Origin: Saccoglossus kowalevskii | Taxonomy: Eukaryota; Hemichordata; Enteropneusta; Harrimaniidae | Length of the DNA: 46,222 nt | Direction of reading: 5' to 3' | NCBI RefSeq assembly: GCF_000003605.2 | Contig: NW_003143796.1 | Coordinates: 77,015-123,236 of the forward strand | In this document: positions 1 to 12,430 of the stretch, one piece after another | Numbering within the stretch: position 1 is the stretch's first letter | How the letters are laid out: every line of letters starts with the position of its first letter | Position numbers and translations under genes: made by a program | The notes under the pieces: generated by a model | Seen by the model: only the letters and a program-made list of their open reading frames with translations | The model's database searches: none | Told to the model about the DNA's origin: nothing

Positions 1-230
1 CACTCTGGCACGATACCTTCAATTCTCTAATTTTAGTGAATATTTTGTATAAAAAATACTTTTTTTGAGTTATTTAAAACGACTAGCACAATTGCTTTGG
101 TATTTTATATGTAGACACCTTGGCTGGCCTGCTGACAGATTTGTTTCTTTTTTATGACAATAAGTTTAATTTTCTAAATTTAGTGAATATTTTATATTTT
201 TGGCAAATCTGTGCATCCCCGGTGGGTTAT
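1..230 (+). repeat. Decayed family A core repeats
   Basis: GATACCTTCAATTCTCTAAT, GTGAATATTTT and CAATTGCTTTGGTATT follow in the same order as in the 157-bp units at 24530-25105. About one and a half diverged units remain; the 5' part lies outside the window. Confidence 0.65.
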
Positions 231-1520
231 AAGGTTGCAATAAAACCTTGCCAGTGTATTGTGCCCTTAGCTTTTGGTCTGTGCTCCACCCTATGGGAGA
301 CCCATCTCCTCCAATTCAGCTATGACAGTCCTACACCAGGTTGTCTTTGGTCTTCCATATTTTCTCTTTCCCGGTGGTGTTCATCTCAGGGAAGCCTTAT
401 GGGTATTCTGTCACCTGCCATTCTTACATGTCCCAGCCATCTCACTATGTCTATCTATGCAGTTGAGATACACATGTCAGTTTATAGGCTGATTGTTTTC
501 AAAACCAAGACCTGTAGCCAATAGAAAATTATATCATTTGGTGCAAAATTATCTGAAAAATGGTAATATATAAAAATACGCAAAATGTTGCTTCAAAATT
601 TTGGTGGGAAAAATTTGGCCATTCTCATGGTGGTTAAATGTGTGAATCTCTACTGTGCCTTATAAGACAGTGTGTGGAAATATATTGCATAGTAATTTTC
701 AATTTAATGAATATATTTGCTGTAAGTAATGTTTAAATAATATCATGAGCTACTGATACTCAAGAATTAATAAAAAAATTAATATAATTTCACTATAAAA
801 ATAACAAGGCTGAAAGTGAATGTCTATAAACTGCATATCAATACAACTCAAACATATATGAAAGGTTGTCTGTTACTGCAAAGGAATATAAAAAAACGTG
901 CTTCAGAATTATTATTCAACTGCTCAAAAATTTATAACTACATGCAATCTTTTGCGGGGGTGTCCCTGTCATTACCACCCACACTATGGTGTGCATTGAT
1001 ACAAAACACTTGCAGATACATGTATGCTCACATACATGTAAATACGCACCTCTTCTGGGTCTACCCAGTGGTTATCAATTTGCTCTATAGGGTGGGTATA
1101 ATCATTCACAATGCCTAAGGAATGAATTCAGCTAGAGAATTATCAAATGATGCCCAAATCTTGCCATTTTTTCTGAATGCTATTTGCAACTTGTTTTTAG
1201 CTCATTGAAATTTGAAAATCAGGATCAGGACAATGTCTATATTGGTAATAAAAACACCATTACCAGTACGTTTAACTGAGTCTGATCCTGAAGATGATCT
1301 ACTCTTAGCTAGGTTACATGTTTTGGGATTCTGGTAATCAACTAATATTTGACTTAGAAATGAGAACCATGTTGATGTTGATGCTGATTTGTTTAAATAA
1401 TGAAGATAATTTTTTCATGATTTTGCCAAGTATAATAACATTTCAATACAACTTCTAGAAAAAATGATGACTTTTGTTGGTAAATCAGTATCAATATTGT
1501 CAATCTTAAGTGTTTTTTTT
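231..1520. other. No gene recognised
   Basis: AT-rich sequence, probably intron of the receptor. No conserved open frame or repeat was recognised. Confidence 0.5.
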
Positions 1521-2036
1521 TAGCTCCGCTGTCGACTTTGTCGAGCGGAGCTTATCATATGAGTGGTCGTCCGGCGTCGTCCGTGTCAATGTTTTACTTT
1601 TTCAACTTCTTTTTGAAAACTACAAGCCTGAATGCTTTGATACTTGGTGTATATGTACCTTGGGTAGACCTCTCTCAGATTTGTTCATTTCGTGATGATA
1701 TCTTCTTTAATTTTGGTGAATATTTTTGTCATTTTTGGTAAAAAGTGATATTTTTGACTTCTTGTTAAAAACTGTAAGTCCGGTTGCTTTGATATTACAT
1801 ATATAGGTACTACGTGTGGACCTCTCTCATATTTGTTCATTTCGTGATGATATCTTCTTTAATTTTGGTGAATATTTTTGTCATTTTTGGTAAAAAGTGA
1901 TATTTTCGACTTCTTGTTAAAAACTGTAAGTCCGATTGCTTTGATACTATACATTTTCTAATGATATCTTCAGTTTTTTAATTGTAATGTGCATTGCTAA
2001 CAGCGGAGCTATCTCAGCCGATAGGCTGCTTGTTTT
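1521..2036 (+). mobile_element. Helentron-like element, family A, complete copy
   Basis: Starts after a T8 run with TAGCTCCGCTGT, forming a hairpin at 1522-1552 (outer stem AGCTCCGC, inner TCGAC/GTCGA, loop TTT, two-base bulge). Next come a short GTC-rich stretch and about two core units (152 bp apart, measured at GGTGAATATTTT 1711 and 1863). The right end has ACAGCGGAGCTA at 2000-2011, the exact 12-bp inverse of the left end, then hairpin CAGCC-GATA-GGCTG at 2015-2028 and CTTGTTTT. No coding capacity. Architecture matches non-autonomous Helentron/HINE and bivalve pearl elements as described; mechanism is inferred. Confidence 0.75.
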
Positions 2037-2340
2037 ACTTCTGATTTACTGATAGACATTGTCATAGAAACCAACCGCTATGCAAAACAGAATTGCTTTG
2101 ACCTTAATAATCTGAAGTCAGCGTACTTTCATAGCATTAACAATGAGTTTGATGGATAAGAAAATTACATTCAAATAATATTGAACTGAATACTGGAGTT
2201 CATCGTTTGAAAATTATATGTCTCGATCATGATTTATACAACCAAGTACTGAGGTTTTAACATTTTGTTGTCAAAAATGTTCTCGCTACTTATGAAACGA
2301 TCCCCACAATGACCGATTAAAAAAATAAATCCTGTAATAA

Positions 2341-2823
2341 ACGTGTTGCAAAAATTTCAGGAAATTTATACCTCTGATAGGCAGCTTACTTTTGATGAAA
2401 GCATGATAATATTCAAAATGTCAGGTATGCAGGCAAAGATACCAATTACATTAGTGCAGTATGCAAGGTTAGGATGTACACATAGTGCCATACGCTTTGA
2501 TCTGTACCATTATCTCAGTACATCCAAATTGTGCTGGCAGGGAATTATCTGAGGAAAAAAAAATGATCGTAGATAGGATGAAGAAGAGGAAGAAAATGGG
2601 ACTCATTGATGAGTGAAATAACTTGATTCAGTATTTTGTTTAAACCTGTATTACCATAATCAGGTCGGCAATTACCGGTAGTTAGCTAATTTGCATATTA
2701 AGCTAATGTATGCATAAACACAGATCATTTGCAAATGTAGTGTTTTTATAATAGCAAAAACAATTCAGGCCTTATAAGCTGGATCCTAACCATAAAGAGA
2801 CATATGCAGGGAGGAAAGGGTTA
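2341..2823 (+). mobile_element. Decayed piggyBac-like transposon, 3' part
   Basis: The frame at 2343-2552 has RQLTFDESMIIFK, resembling the first catalytic-Asp block of piggyBac transposases (family pattern LxxDExMxxFKG). The frame then loses similarity, so it is broken. The stretch ends GGAGGAAAGGGTTAA at about 2823; read inverted this is TTAACCCTTTCC, a piggyBac-type terminus at a TTAA target. Left end not found. Confidence 0.55.
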
Positions 2824-3395
2824 AACTATTATGATTTTTTCCATCATATGCAACTAAATAAAATTTGATGAGATATTTTTACTATATGATATACAAAACC
2901 AATAAGAAATTGCACAAAAATGCCATTTTGATGCATTTAAGTAGTAGTAGTTGGGTTATTGTACTTTATTATCTGAATTTGTGAGCAATAAAACCACAGC
3001 ATAAAAGTCAAGGATAGGTTTTAATAGTATTCTCATCAATGTGTTGTCTAGTGTACATGTCTGATTGTATCCTTCACATCAATACTCTTCCATTTCGTAT
3101 TTTAATGTCAACCAAAATTTCACTATATTTAGGAATATATTACAGGTTTTTCCTATGTTTATGATTTGACACTGTGATATGATCTGCCCTCTCATGCATC
3201 AAGGAGAAGATAGGTGCTTCTCATGCAGGCGCATTCAGCTAAATATTGGTCATTTAAACAGTGGTACGGGTACATGTAGTAGAGTGCTAAATAGAGGTTC
3301 CCTCAATATAAATAATTATGTATAAATGAATGTTTACTTTGCCCTTATATTGTAGATTCAGGGAAAATAATATTTCTAATTATGTGCATATTTGA
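2824..3395. other. No gene recognised
   Basis: AT-rich, with scattered ATTTGCATA-like words that lead into the family B array. Confidence 0.4.
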
Positions 3396-4180
3396 TTAGA
3401 TTTTAGGTTAAATCCATGCACATTATTTACTTAATTTGCATGATACACATGTACATGTAATTAGCTTATTTTTAGCTGTTCCATGACTGTTCCACTGATA
3501 ACTGAAGAACTACAGATTGGATTTTTATGAAACTTGGTACATAGATGCTTTGGGACAATGCGCAGACCTGATTAGTTTTGGGTAAAAATCCATGCCTGTT
3601 AATTACCTAATTTGCATAATGATTAGTCAATTTGTGGCTTTTTCACTGATATCTGAAGTACTAATCATCACATTACAATGAAATTTTATAAATAGATGCT
3701 CTAGGGCAATGCACAAACCTGCTATCTTTTATGTTAATATTGTGCATATTAATTACCTAATTTGCATAATTAATCAATTTTCATCTTTGATTTTTCAAGT
3801 ACTAATCATTACATTTCAATGAAACTTTGATATTTCAAGTACTAATCATTACATTTCAATGGAACTTTGAGGACTATGTACAGACCTGATTAGTTTTTGG
3901 TTGAAATCCATGTTTATTAACTACCTAATCTGCATAATTTACCAATTTTCAGCTTTCGCACTGATATCTCAAGTACTTATTGCATTTCAATGAAACTTGG
4001 TAAATAGATGCTCTAGGACAATGCACAAACCTAATTAGTTTTGGGGTGAATATTTGTGCATTTTAATCACCTAATTTGCTTTATTAACCAATTTTTAGCT
4101 TTCACACTGATACTGTATCTCAAGTACTAATCATCACATTTCAATGAAACTTAGTACATAGATGCTCTAGGACAAATTAT

Positions 4181-4318
4181 GCACAGATCTGGTTAGTGTT
4201 TTGTTGAAATTTGTGCATATTAATTACCTATTTTGCATAATAGGTATAAATAATAGGTATTTGCATAAATAATTATTGTCCGTGTGCTCGCGATCGCTTA
4301 TCCTCCATTCATTGCCAT
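4181..4318 (+). repeat. Exact 138-bp direct duplication, copy 1
   Basis: Appears identical to 4403-4540, 222 bases apart. It ends with a non-array sequence that includes CTCGCGATCGCTTATCC. Confidence 0.85.
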
Positions 4319-4402
4319 TCAATTTTCAGCTTTTTCACTGATATCTTAAGTACTAATCATCACATTTCAATACAACTTGGTTCATAGATTCTCTAGGACC
4401 GT

Positions 4403-4540
4403 GCACAGATCTGGTTAGTGTTTTGTTGAAATTTGTGCATATTAATTACCTATTTTGCATAATAGGTATAAATAATAGGTATTTGCATAAATAATTATTG
4501 TCCGTGTGCTCGCGATCGCTTATCCTCCATTCATTGCCAT
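4403..4540 (+). repeat. Exact 138-bp direct duplication, copy 2
   Basis: Second copy of 4181-4318; the flanks diverge immediately on both sides. Confidence 0.85.
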
Positions 4541-5165
4541 CTTGAAAGAATGTTTTTAATAAGTTTGGGTATTCCTTAGCCCCTGCTAACCAATGTCTAG
4601 TCCTGTGTGAGAAGGCAATTGGGTCTATTCGTATACGAAAACATATGAGATTCGCTTTAATCATAGCCGAACTTCATGTAGCGTGTTGTCAATCATGATG
4701 CCTTATGACAAACTTTAGAACTGCTCTTCTGATTAAAATGGGAATTAGTCAATTACCCTCATACTGCGGCCTCTTTCCAATTCATTTGAACATTTATGTT
4801 GATTATTATATTGAGAAACATAAAGCTGTCTCATAGCAATTAATTTACATTTATTTCCTCAGACATTGGCTTCTTGATTTATATTTTAATCTTAGTTTTT
4901 TTTCTGTCAGTTCATCAGTCTGTAAGTATGTACATGTGTGTCAAATCCAGCTTTGCCTATGTCTCAACAGCCTCCATTTTGATTAGAATTGAACTTGTAG
5001 CATTAAACATCAGTACAATTGCTTCCTATTATTTTGGTAATTTGCATAATAATTAATTTCTTTTGACATATTCTTTGTCAGTATGTTTTTGTACAAAAGC
5101 ATTGCAACATAATTGCTTGTGTTTGTGTGAAAGGAATATTTAATTTATCGTTTATTTTAGCTTAT
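4541..5165. other. No gene recognised
   Basis: AT-rich unique-looking sequence with no recognised motif. Confidence 0.4.
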
Positions 5166-5800
5166 TTAACCTTTTCACCACCAGTTCAATCTGTTCATCA
5201 CAAATTCACAAAACAGACCTGTTTATAGTCTGCCTTTTCCTTCAGAAGATCTGAAAACTGACTCAAATTTTGTCTATTGGCTTCAAATTCCTGATTTATT
5301 TCCAGAAATATTAAAAATTATAATAAAAAAATGCAGACAAATTTGCTCAAATGGCTTAAAACTTGGTACATGCATATTACTTGTACAGTTGATTATATTT
5401 TTCAATCAATCTCAACATTTTAATTAATAGCTTGTTTTCATAGTGTTTTGTATATATTTGGGTACTCCAGGTTTCATGAATCAGTGAATTTGTTTTATGA
5501 ACATTTGTAAATTTATCAAAAAAGATCTATGTGTGTTTAATCCAAATCCAAAGAAAAAGTTTCCTTTTGAGATATTAACCACTTGGCAATGCCAATTACC
5601 CATAAATCTTTGTTTTTACAATCATTGGCGGTCATTAACGCAAAAGATAGATCCTATCAAATTTTTCAACGCTTGAAATTATTTTGTTCCCTGAAATAAA
5701 TTTAAAAGAATGCAAGTATATGTAGTACAGTACATTATTTTTGGCACAGAATATTAAATCGCGAAAGCGAGCTAGTGTCAAAGAACAGGTTAAAGGTTAA
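5166..5800. mobile_element. TTAA-bounded piggyBac-like non-autonomous element
   Basis: Left end TTAACCTTTTCACCACC at 5166 is the same as at 20626; about 180 bases after it align with that second copy. The right border is uncertain: AAAGGTTAA at 5792-5800 would give a 9-bp terminal inverted repeat. It contains 5468-5640, related in inverse orientation to 37290-37430. Confidence 0.5.
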
Positions 5801-5976
5801 CTGACTGGAGTGTTTTTAATCGCAATTTATAAAAGCCTTCTTAGAACCCTGTGTACTGTTTATGTAGATGAATATCTGATAATAAGTTATGCATACCTGT
5901 ATTATTTTACTTTTTTCAGCTTTTTTTATATCATAGCATTATTATTATCAACTTAATAGTGGTGACAAATCATTTT

Positions 5977-7400
5977 TAGTCCCTGTTCGGACGCAGTCCG
6001 AAAACGGGGACTTATGTTTTGACCTCCGTGTGTGTGTGTGCGCGTGCGTGTTTGCGTGTGTGCATGTGTCTGTGCGTGCATCCAGACCTGTATCTTAGAA
6101 ATGCCTGGACGAATCACAATAAAACTTCACACATACATCATACATGATATTATACATATGCACGTCAATTTATTTCATGATCTGATTCAAAATGGCCGAA
6201 TGGCGGCCATTTTTGTGCTAAAAATCATCAAAATCAAGCATTTCTTGGCTGTTTACAGATGGATTTGTCAAACTTGGTATATACATTTGACATTATAGGA
6301 CCTTGATGCACATAATTTTGTTTTTCAAATAAGATTCAAAATGGCCGACTGGTGGCTATTTTGTATTAATGAATGTGGTTCTTGTGCCATATCTCTGACT
6401 TGCTTTCACTGATTATGTTAAAATTTTAAATATTCATTATACATCATGTCATAGATAGACAGATATATTGGTTTGACGATCCTATTCAAAATGGCCAAAT
6501 GGTGGCCTTTTTTGTGTTAAACAATCATCAAATATCAAGCATTTCTGGCATTTATGGATGGATTTCGTTCAAACTTGGTACATATATTAGACATTACAGG
6601 TTCCTGATGCACATCATTTATTTTTCAGATCGGATTCAAAATGGCTGCCTGGCGGCCATTTGGTTTTAATGAATGGGCTTCTAGACCCATATCTTCGACT
6701 TGTTTTGACTGATAATATTTTCAAATTTTAAATATTCATTGTACATCATGTCATAGACAGATATATTGGTTTGACTATCCTATTCAAAATGGCCAAATGG
6801 TGGTCATTTTTGTGCTAAACAATCATCAAATATCAAGCATTTCTGGCATTTATGGATGGATTTCGTTCAAATTTGGTACAAATATTAAACATTACAGGTT
6901 CCTGATGCACATCATTTATTTTTCAGATCGGATTCAAAATGGCTGTCTGGTGGCCATTTTGTTTTAATGAATGGGCTTCTAGACCCATATCTCCGACTTG
7001 TTTTGACTGATAATATTTTCAAATTTTAAATATTCATTATACATCATGTCATAGATAGGCAGATATATTGCTTTGACTATCCTATTCAAGATGGCCGAAT
7101 GGCGGTAATTTTTGTGCTAAAAAAATCATAAAAATCAACCATTTCTCGGCTGTTTACAGATGGATTTTGTTCAAACTTGGTATATACATTAGATATTACG
7201 AGCTGATTTTGAATGCTGTTCCAGAGCAATATCTCTCAATATGGACAAGTACTTGTTTGATGATCAGATACAAATGTCAATCATTTTAATTTAAAAAAAT
7301 CATATTCCTGACATGGTTATATTCCAGCTATATCACTATAAACAAAACTATATATCTTAAATTTAATAACTAATGGGGACTGTGCCATGCATGGCTTGTT
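5977..7400 (+). mobile_element. Helentron-like element, family C, near complete
   Basis: Starts TTTTTAGTCCCTGTT with a hairpin at 5978-6012 (inner stem CGGAC-GCA-GTCCG, two-base bulge), then a TG/CG-rich microsatellite (6029-6080), then core units of about 300 bp with CAAAATGGCC, ATGGCGGCCATTTT and TACATCATGTCATAGA. The right end has TAATGGGGACTGT, palindrome GCCATGCATGGC at 7384-7395 and CTTGTTT. Its last 60 bases nearly equal those of the copy ending at 13152. No transposase. Confidence 0.75.
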
Positions 7401-9789
7401 TCAATTTTTCTGATATGAAAAATGTCTGCTATGTACACCAGTAAAGTTCAAGGGACTACAATATAGGTTTAAAGTACTATGGAATAGTCATGCTATGGAT
7501 TAATTAGCTAATAGTCTTTGCTTTTACATGGCTGGCAACTTTATTTCTTCTTCTGTTTCCCCATCTAGTTATAGCTGTTCTGAGAATTATTCCGACAGAC
7601 TGCAAGCAAAGGCAGCCTCGCAACATGTTAGCTTCAGTACTGTGGATCAGATTATTTTCTTAGTTTGCTTCACAAAAAAAAGCACGACATGTATATATGA
7701 ACCAACAGACCCCTTTATATTTAAAGTGCCTGTGAAATGGCCGCTATTTTCTCGTCTAAAATTATCCATTGATACATAGATATTATTAATTTCTATGTTT
7801 CTAAGCATGAATTTTTTTTTTTTAAGTGAAAAAATGTGTTTTAAACTCAGTCCACGGCAACTTTATTTTTGTTTATTTTAAAACGAGGCTCCTCATTAGC
7901 TTCTCATTTGCATACAGAAAATCCCCTTGTGACGTCAGAAGGGGAACTCGCTGGGCAGGTTGCATTGCCGATACGTGTAAATAAGGCAAATTTCTTGTGC
8001 AGTTTTCTCATCTTTGACTAAATTGTCACTTATGTACTTGTTCGTTGAAGAAGAATGTACCATAATGAACACATAGTTGAGTTAGATGCGAAATATGTCC
8101 GTTCTGGTGTAACTGGTCACCGTGATCATCACTGCCACCGTCACCAGCACCGGCACACGTTTGTACACTGTCACTGGAACCCGGCACTGGATAAAATCAA
8201 ATTAGATGCCTGACTTGTCTCGTTATTTAGCAGGTTACTAGGCATGTCACTACACTGTTTTATTTCATCTATCATCTGAGTAAAACAAGAGAAAAAAGAG
8301 AACATATTTTGACATTCTAAACATTAAACTATAGTGATCAATAAAATAGAGAAATAATTTAAAAAACGACAAATCACAGTTACTAAATAAATGACAGCCG
8401 CATGGAAATAAATTGACATTTTGTTGAAATGGGTGAACGTGTTGGGTCACGACGAGGACAAGTGCGTTAAAGGCGGTGTTTAATTGGATAACAAAAATAA
8501 TCAAGAGCGACACACATACAGATAAATTCAAAGTGGATTTGAATTAGCATGATCCATGGCGTGATTGTCATAATTATGACATCATATTAAAACTTTATTT
8601 GGTGGAAACACTTTGACAGCCCAAGCCCGGATTCTTATTCCATAAATTATTACGCAGATCAAGCTGCAAGTAAAGGTAACAGAAGTGTGAATTCAACCAT
8701 ATTTTTAGCTCCATGATTCGACATTCAACACCAATCGCCGAACAGTTCAGAAACTTTTAGCCTGCAGAAATGAAAACAATTAGCAGTGTGTAAGGGCTGT
8801 GTAATTTCCGGTTTGTCTTACACTTCGTTTTCTTGTCACTATCAAAATTATTGCTACCTTTTACTTAACACTGACTAAATGGTTTCTTTAAAACGATAAT
8901 CAGGATCGTAAAAAAAGTCAAATAATTTGAAACACTTGTCTGACGTCTCTCTCTTTCTCTCTCTCTTCTGAAATCCGCCTCGGTGATCATGAGCTGGTCC
9001 GGAATCTTTTTCTTTCAAAAGTGTTGTGCCAGGTTATGTGGCATGTGGCAGTTACGGCATTTTTCAACCATTTCTCGTTGCTTTCATGGCTTTCGGCCAC
9101 TGATGTCGCACCTTCAGATCTATTGGAAACATGTGAATACTTACACTATGACTATACGTATCACTGCTCTTCAATAATCAATAACTGCCCATTTCAGTGG
9201 AATATGAATGTAAAATGGGAAACATGTGGGTGGGCATTGCACAAGCACTTTAAAGGGATACCTTCAGTAACTTCAGCTCTAAGCATTCTTTGATTCGTCC
9301 CATATGTCATAAAGCCCAATTTCTAATGACAAAATAGTTTGAATTACAAATGGATTTTGACAATGTTTATAGCTGTATTAACCAATAATTGGAAATGATC
9401 TAATATAAAAAGGCCACATTTTAGTGATTATTTCCAATTTGGGACAGTGACAACAGATTTTTTTTTTGACTGAGGCATCATGCATGAAATTTAACATAAA
9501 AAAGGCACAAACTAAGGTCATAGTGTTATGATGGCATCAAAATATCACAGAGAATTCAACAAACATGAAAGTACACTTAATAATGTGCTATACACATCTT
9601 AAGAGGGTAGATTTTTATCATTTAAGGGTGTCACAACACCATATTCCTCTCTGAAAGATCGGAATTTTGACATTGAACTATAAAACAGGAAATTCAAGTT
9701 CAAATGAAATTGTTAAATTTATGAAGCAGATATTCGATATTTCCCTTTCACAGATTACGTTAGATCACACTGCTAATTGAAAGTCATGT
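7401..9789. other. No gene recognised
   Basis: Contains a CT microsatellite at about 8947-8968 and weakly similar stretches near 7586-7617 and 8646-8675 (CTGCAAGNAAAGG), suggesting an old repeat. A Ser-rich frame at 7528-7690 lacks convincing splice borders or homology. Confidence 0.4.
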
Positions 9790-9969
9790 GCTGTAAAATA
9801 CTTTATTTTCGCTGAAGGAATGATTCAGTGAAAATAAAAACAAGCGAATATTCTTTTTTTTCCCATATTTTACATTTAACTCATCAAAAATCATTGAAAA
9901 TAAAATCCATACAAAACACCAAAAAGTCTTTTCAGCGAAAATTAATTCCAGCTAAACTAAAGTATTAAA
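9790..9969. mobile_element. MITE family D, decayed copy
   Basis: CTGTAAAATACTTTATTTTC at the left and the inverse TTCCAGC..AAAGTATT at the right, with the internal words of the pair at 18240 and 18481 (GATTCAGTGAAAATAAAA, AACACCAAAAAG). No coding sequence. Confidence 0.8.
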
Positions 9970-10402
9970 CTTCCTCATTATGGATATGTATTCTCAAATA
10001 TTTAAATTTTTTTTTATGTACCAGTAATGTTAATGTGTTTTCAATAATATGCTATTTTCAATTATATTCAGTATAAATTTCCCTTTATCAGTAAACATGC
10101 TTTAGAAAATATCAGACAATTTCACTGTACAAGGATATATGTCGTGAAAAACAATTCTTGCTTTAGGCAGAAAGCAATTTTGTTTATAGCAGGAAAGTAC
10201 AGTTGTATGCTTGATATTTCTTTTATTTTGTCGGCTTTTTTCTGGCTTTAGACTCGAGACAATCTAGCTGCCTGGAGATCATTACATGTTATTGATATGT
10301 TCTTAATATGTATCTTGGTGTGCAAAATCTCTTCTATTCAAATCCCATGATCACAATGTTGTTGGTGAGCATTCTCTGCAGGTTTGCAAAATATTGTATA
10401 TG
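9970..10402. other. No gene recognised
   Basis: AT-rich; nothing recognised. Confidence 0.4.
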
Positions 10403-10567
10403 TTAAAGTGGGGGAGTCTTCACCTGCGCATGCGTCAGATGGCCATAGCGTGTCACTGTTTACAAACAAGTTCCTACCCATGAGCCTTTGCATTTTTAGC
10501 GTGTGTTGTAATCGTCGCTTGGGACTCGATTCCCATGCGTGCGCAAATGAAGACCCTCCCTCTTTAA
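10403..10567. mobile_element. TTAA-flanked MITE with ~30-bp terminal inverted repeats
   Basis: Left TTAAAGTGGGGGAGTCTTCA and right (inverted) TTAAAGAGGGAGGGTCTTCA continue into TGCGCATGC and TGCGCACGC. Both ends are TTAA, the piggyBac-type target. It is 165 bp with no coding capacity and is more GC-rich than its surroundings. Confidence 0.7.
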
Positions 10568-10782
10568 TTTGATCAATTTTGTGTAAAAACTGGAGCAGTA
10601 CGTGAGGCAATTTGTTTTTATACATTTACTGCACAGCCAATTTTACAGGTATTATCACTTTGAACGAAATAAGTTGAAAATAAAAGTCTGCTGCCACTTA
10701 TTTTCATGGTGAACGCGCTGACAAAAAACATAAATTTATTTTTTGTAGGCCTTCTTGATGTAATGTTGATGTAATATTTTTT

Positions 10783-12066
10783 ACTCCCGTGTGCGAAGCA
10801 CAAAAGGGAGTCTTTGCAGTTACCCTGTCTGTATGTATGTATGTATGTCTGTATGTATGTATGTCACTTTTTTTGTTCCACCATTATCTCAAAAACCACT
10901 AATCAAATTTGGGTGAAACTTGGTACATAGATTCTCTGGGATAATGCGCAGAGTTGATTAGGTTTTGGTAAAAATCTATGAATATTAATTACCTAATTTG
11001 CATGATAATTAGCTGATTTTTAGCTGTTCCAAGACTGTTCCACTGATATCTGAAGAACCACTCATTGTATTTTGATGAAACTTGGCACATGGATGCTCTG
11101 AACTAGTGCGCAGATTTGATTAGTTTTGGGTAAAAATTTATGAATATTAATTATCTAATTTGCATGATAATTAACTGATTTTAAGCTGTTCTATGACTGT
11201 TCCACTGATATTTGAAGAACCACTCATTGGATTTCAATGAAACTTGGCACATGGATGCACTGAACTATTGCGCAGATTTGGTTAGTTTTGGGTAAAAATT
11301 TGTTAATATTATTAATTACCTAATTTACATAATGATTAATCAATTTTCGGTTTTTCCACTGATACATGTATCTCATGTACTAATCATAACATTTATATAA
11401 AACTTGTTAGTTAATTAGTTTTTGGGTAAAAANNNNNNNNNNNNNNNNNNNNNNNNNNNNNNNNNNNNNNNNNNNNNNNNNNNNNNNNNNNNNNNNNNNN
11501 NNNNNNNNNNNNNNNNNNNNNNNNNNNNNNNNNNNNNNNNNNNNNNNNNNNNNNNNNNNNNNNNNNNNNNNNNNNNNNNNNNNNNNNNNNNNNNNNNNNN
11601 NNNNNNNNNNTTATTGGATTTCAATGAAACTTTTAAAGAGTACCCATCACATTTCAATGAACCTAGAACTATACACCAGATTAGTTTTTGGTAAATATTT
11701 ATGCTTCTTAATCACAATTAATTAATACTGATATCTCAAGTATTGATCATCACATTTGAATAAAACTTGGTAAATATATGCTCTAGGACAATATATGCTC
11801 TATGACTGGGTTAAAATCTGTTCATATTAATTCTCTAATTAGCATAATTTTTTTTAATTTTTTTGTTCTAATCACATTTCAATGAAACTTGGTACATTGT
11901 GCAGACCTTATTAGTTTTACACTTAAATCTGTCCATATTAGTTACCTTATTTGCATAATTAGTTTTCTATTAAGTTTCCATCAACATCTCAAGTTCAAGT
12001 AATTTTAAATTAATTTTTAATGTGTCTCCAATACTTACACGGGAATTCTTTCTAAGCTTTCTTTGA
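10783..12066 (+). mobile_element. Helentron-like element, family B, near complete
   Basis: Begins with a hairpin at 10783-10811 (outer ACTCCC/GGGAGT, inner GTGC-GAA-GCAC, unequal bulge), then a TGTA microsatellite (about 10829-10863), then core units with an exact 162-bp period (AAACTTGG at 10916, 11078, 11240). It runs through a 178-base gap. ACACGGGA at 12037-12044 is the inverse of TCCCGTGT at 10785-10792 and is followed by TTCTTTCTAAGCTTTCTTTG, taken as the 3' end. The 3' hairpin is weak here. Confidence 0.7.
11433..11610. other. Assembly gap (178 N) inside the family B array
   Basis: Run of N flanked by core-repeat sequence on both sides. Confidence 0.99.
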
Positions 12067-12430
12067 TTTATCCTTTTAATACCCCCCATGTCACCTTGTC
12101 ACATCTTTAGTATTATAATATTATCCATTATAATTTCATTATACATTACCTAAATGTAATAAATTGATTTAAAATTTAATCAACTATGGTTTCTAAACGT
12201 GTGATATAAAATTATTATTTAAATTACCACTGTCATTGTACTACATCTTGTTCAATTTGTTCCCACATAGTTCCTATGTAGACTCCTGGTCCCAGTCTCT
12301 CATCGCTTGAGTGCTGAGACTCAACATAAACAACATTTGTAAAATCTATAGAACTGCACTGGATGATCATATATTTGTTGTTACTGTTTTTGTTTGTGTT
12401 TTGAAACTGTGTTTTTTAATATCCTTACAG
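12067..12430. other. Intron sequence before the DBD exon
   Basis: No first-zinc-finger exon (CxxCGD..CEGCK pattern) was seen here or further left. The acceptor TTACAG ends it. Confidence 0.5.

Larger units (their letters stand above)
3396..4540 (+). repeat. Family B core-repeat array (decayed)
   Basis: At least six diverged units carrying CACTGATATCT, CAATGAAACTTGGTA, GATGCTCTAGGACAAT and ATTAATTACCTAATTTGCAT in constant order, at roughly 150-bp spacing. They match the units at 10880-11430. No 5' hairpin was found at the left edge. Confidence 0.8.

Noticed and set aside
120..524. 134-codon open frame
   Set aside because: Its left part is a decayed family A repeat and the rest has no protein-like similarity.
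6032..6298. Open frame starting MCVRVRVCVCACVCAC
   Set aside because: Translation of the TG/CG microsatellite and core units of a family C element.
7528..7779. Ser-rich frame starting MAGNFISSSVSPSSYS, a possible receptor N-terminal exon
   Set aside because: No clear donor follows, it has no recognisable homology, and part of it resembles a stretch near 8646, suggesting an old repeat.
8983..9293. Two overlapping frames with several Cys and His near 9021-9177, considered as the missing first zinc finger
   Set aside because: Cys spacing does not fit CxxC...CxxC and the CEGCK motif is absent.
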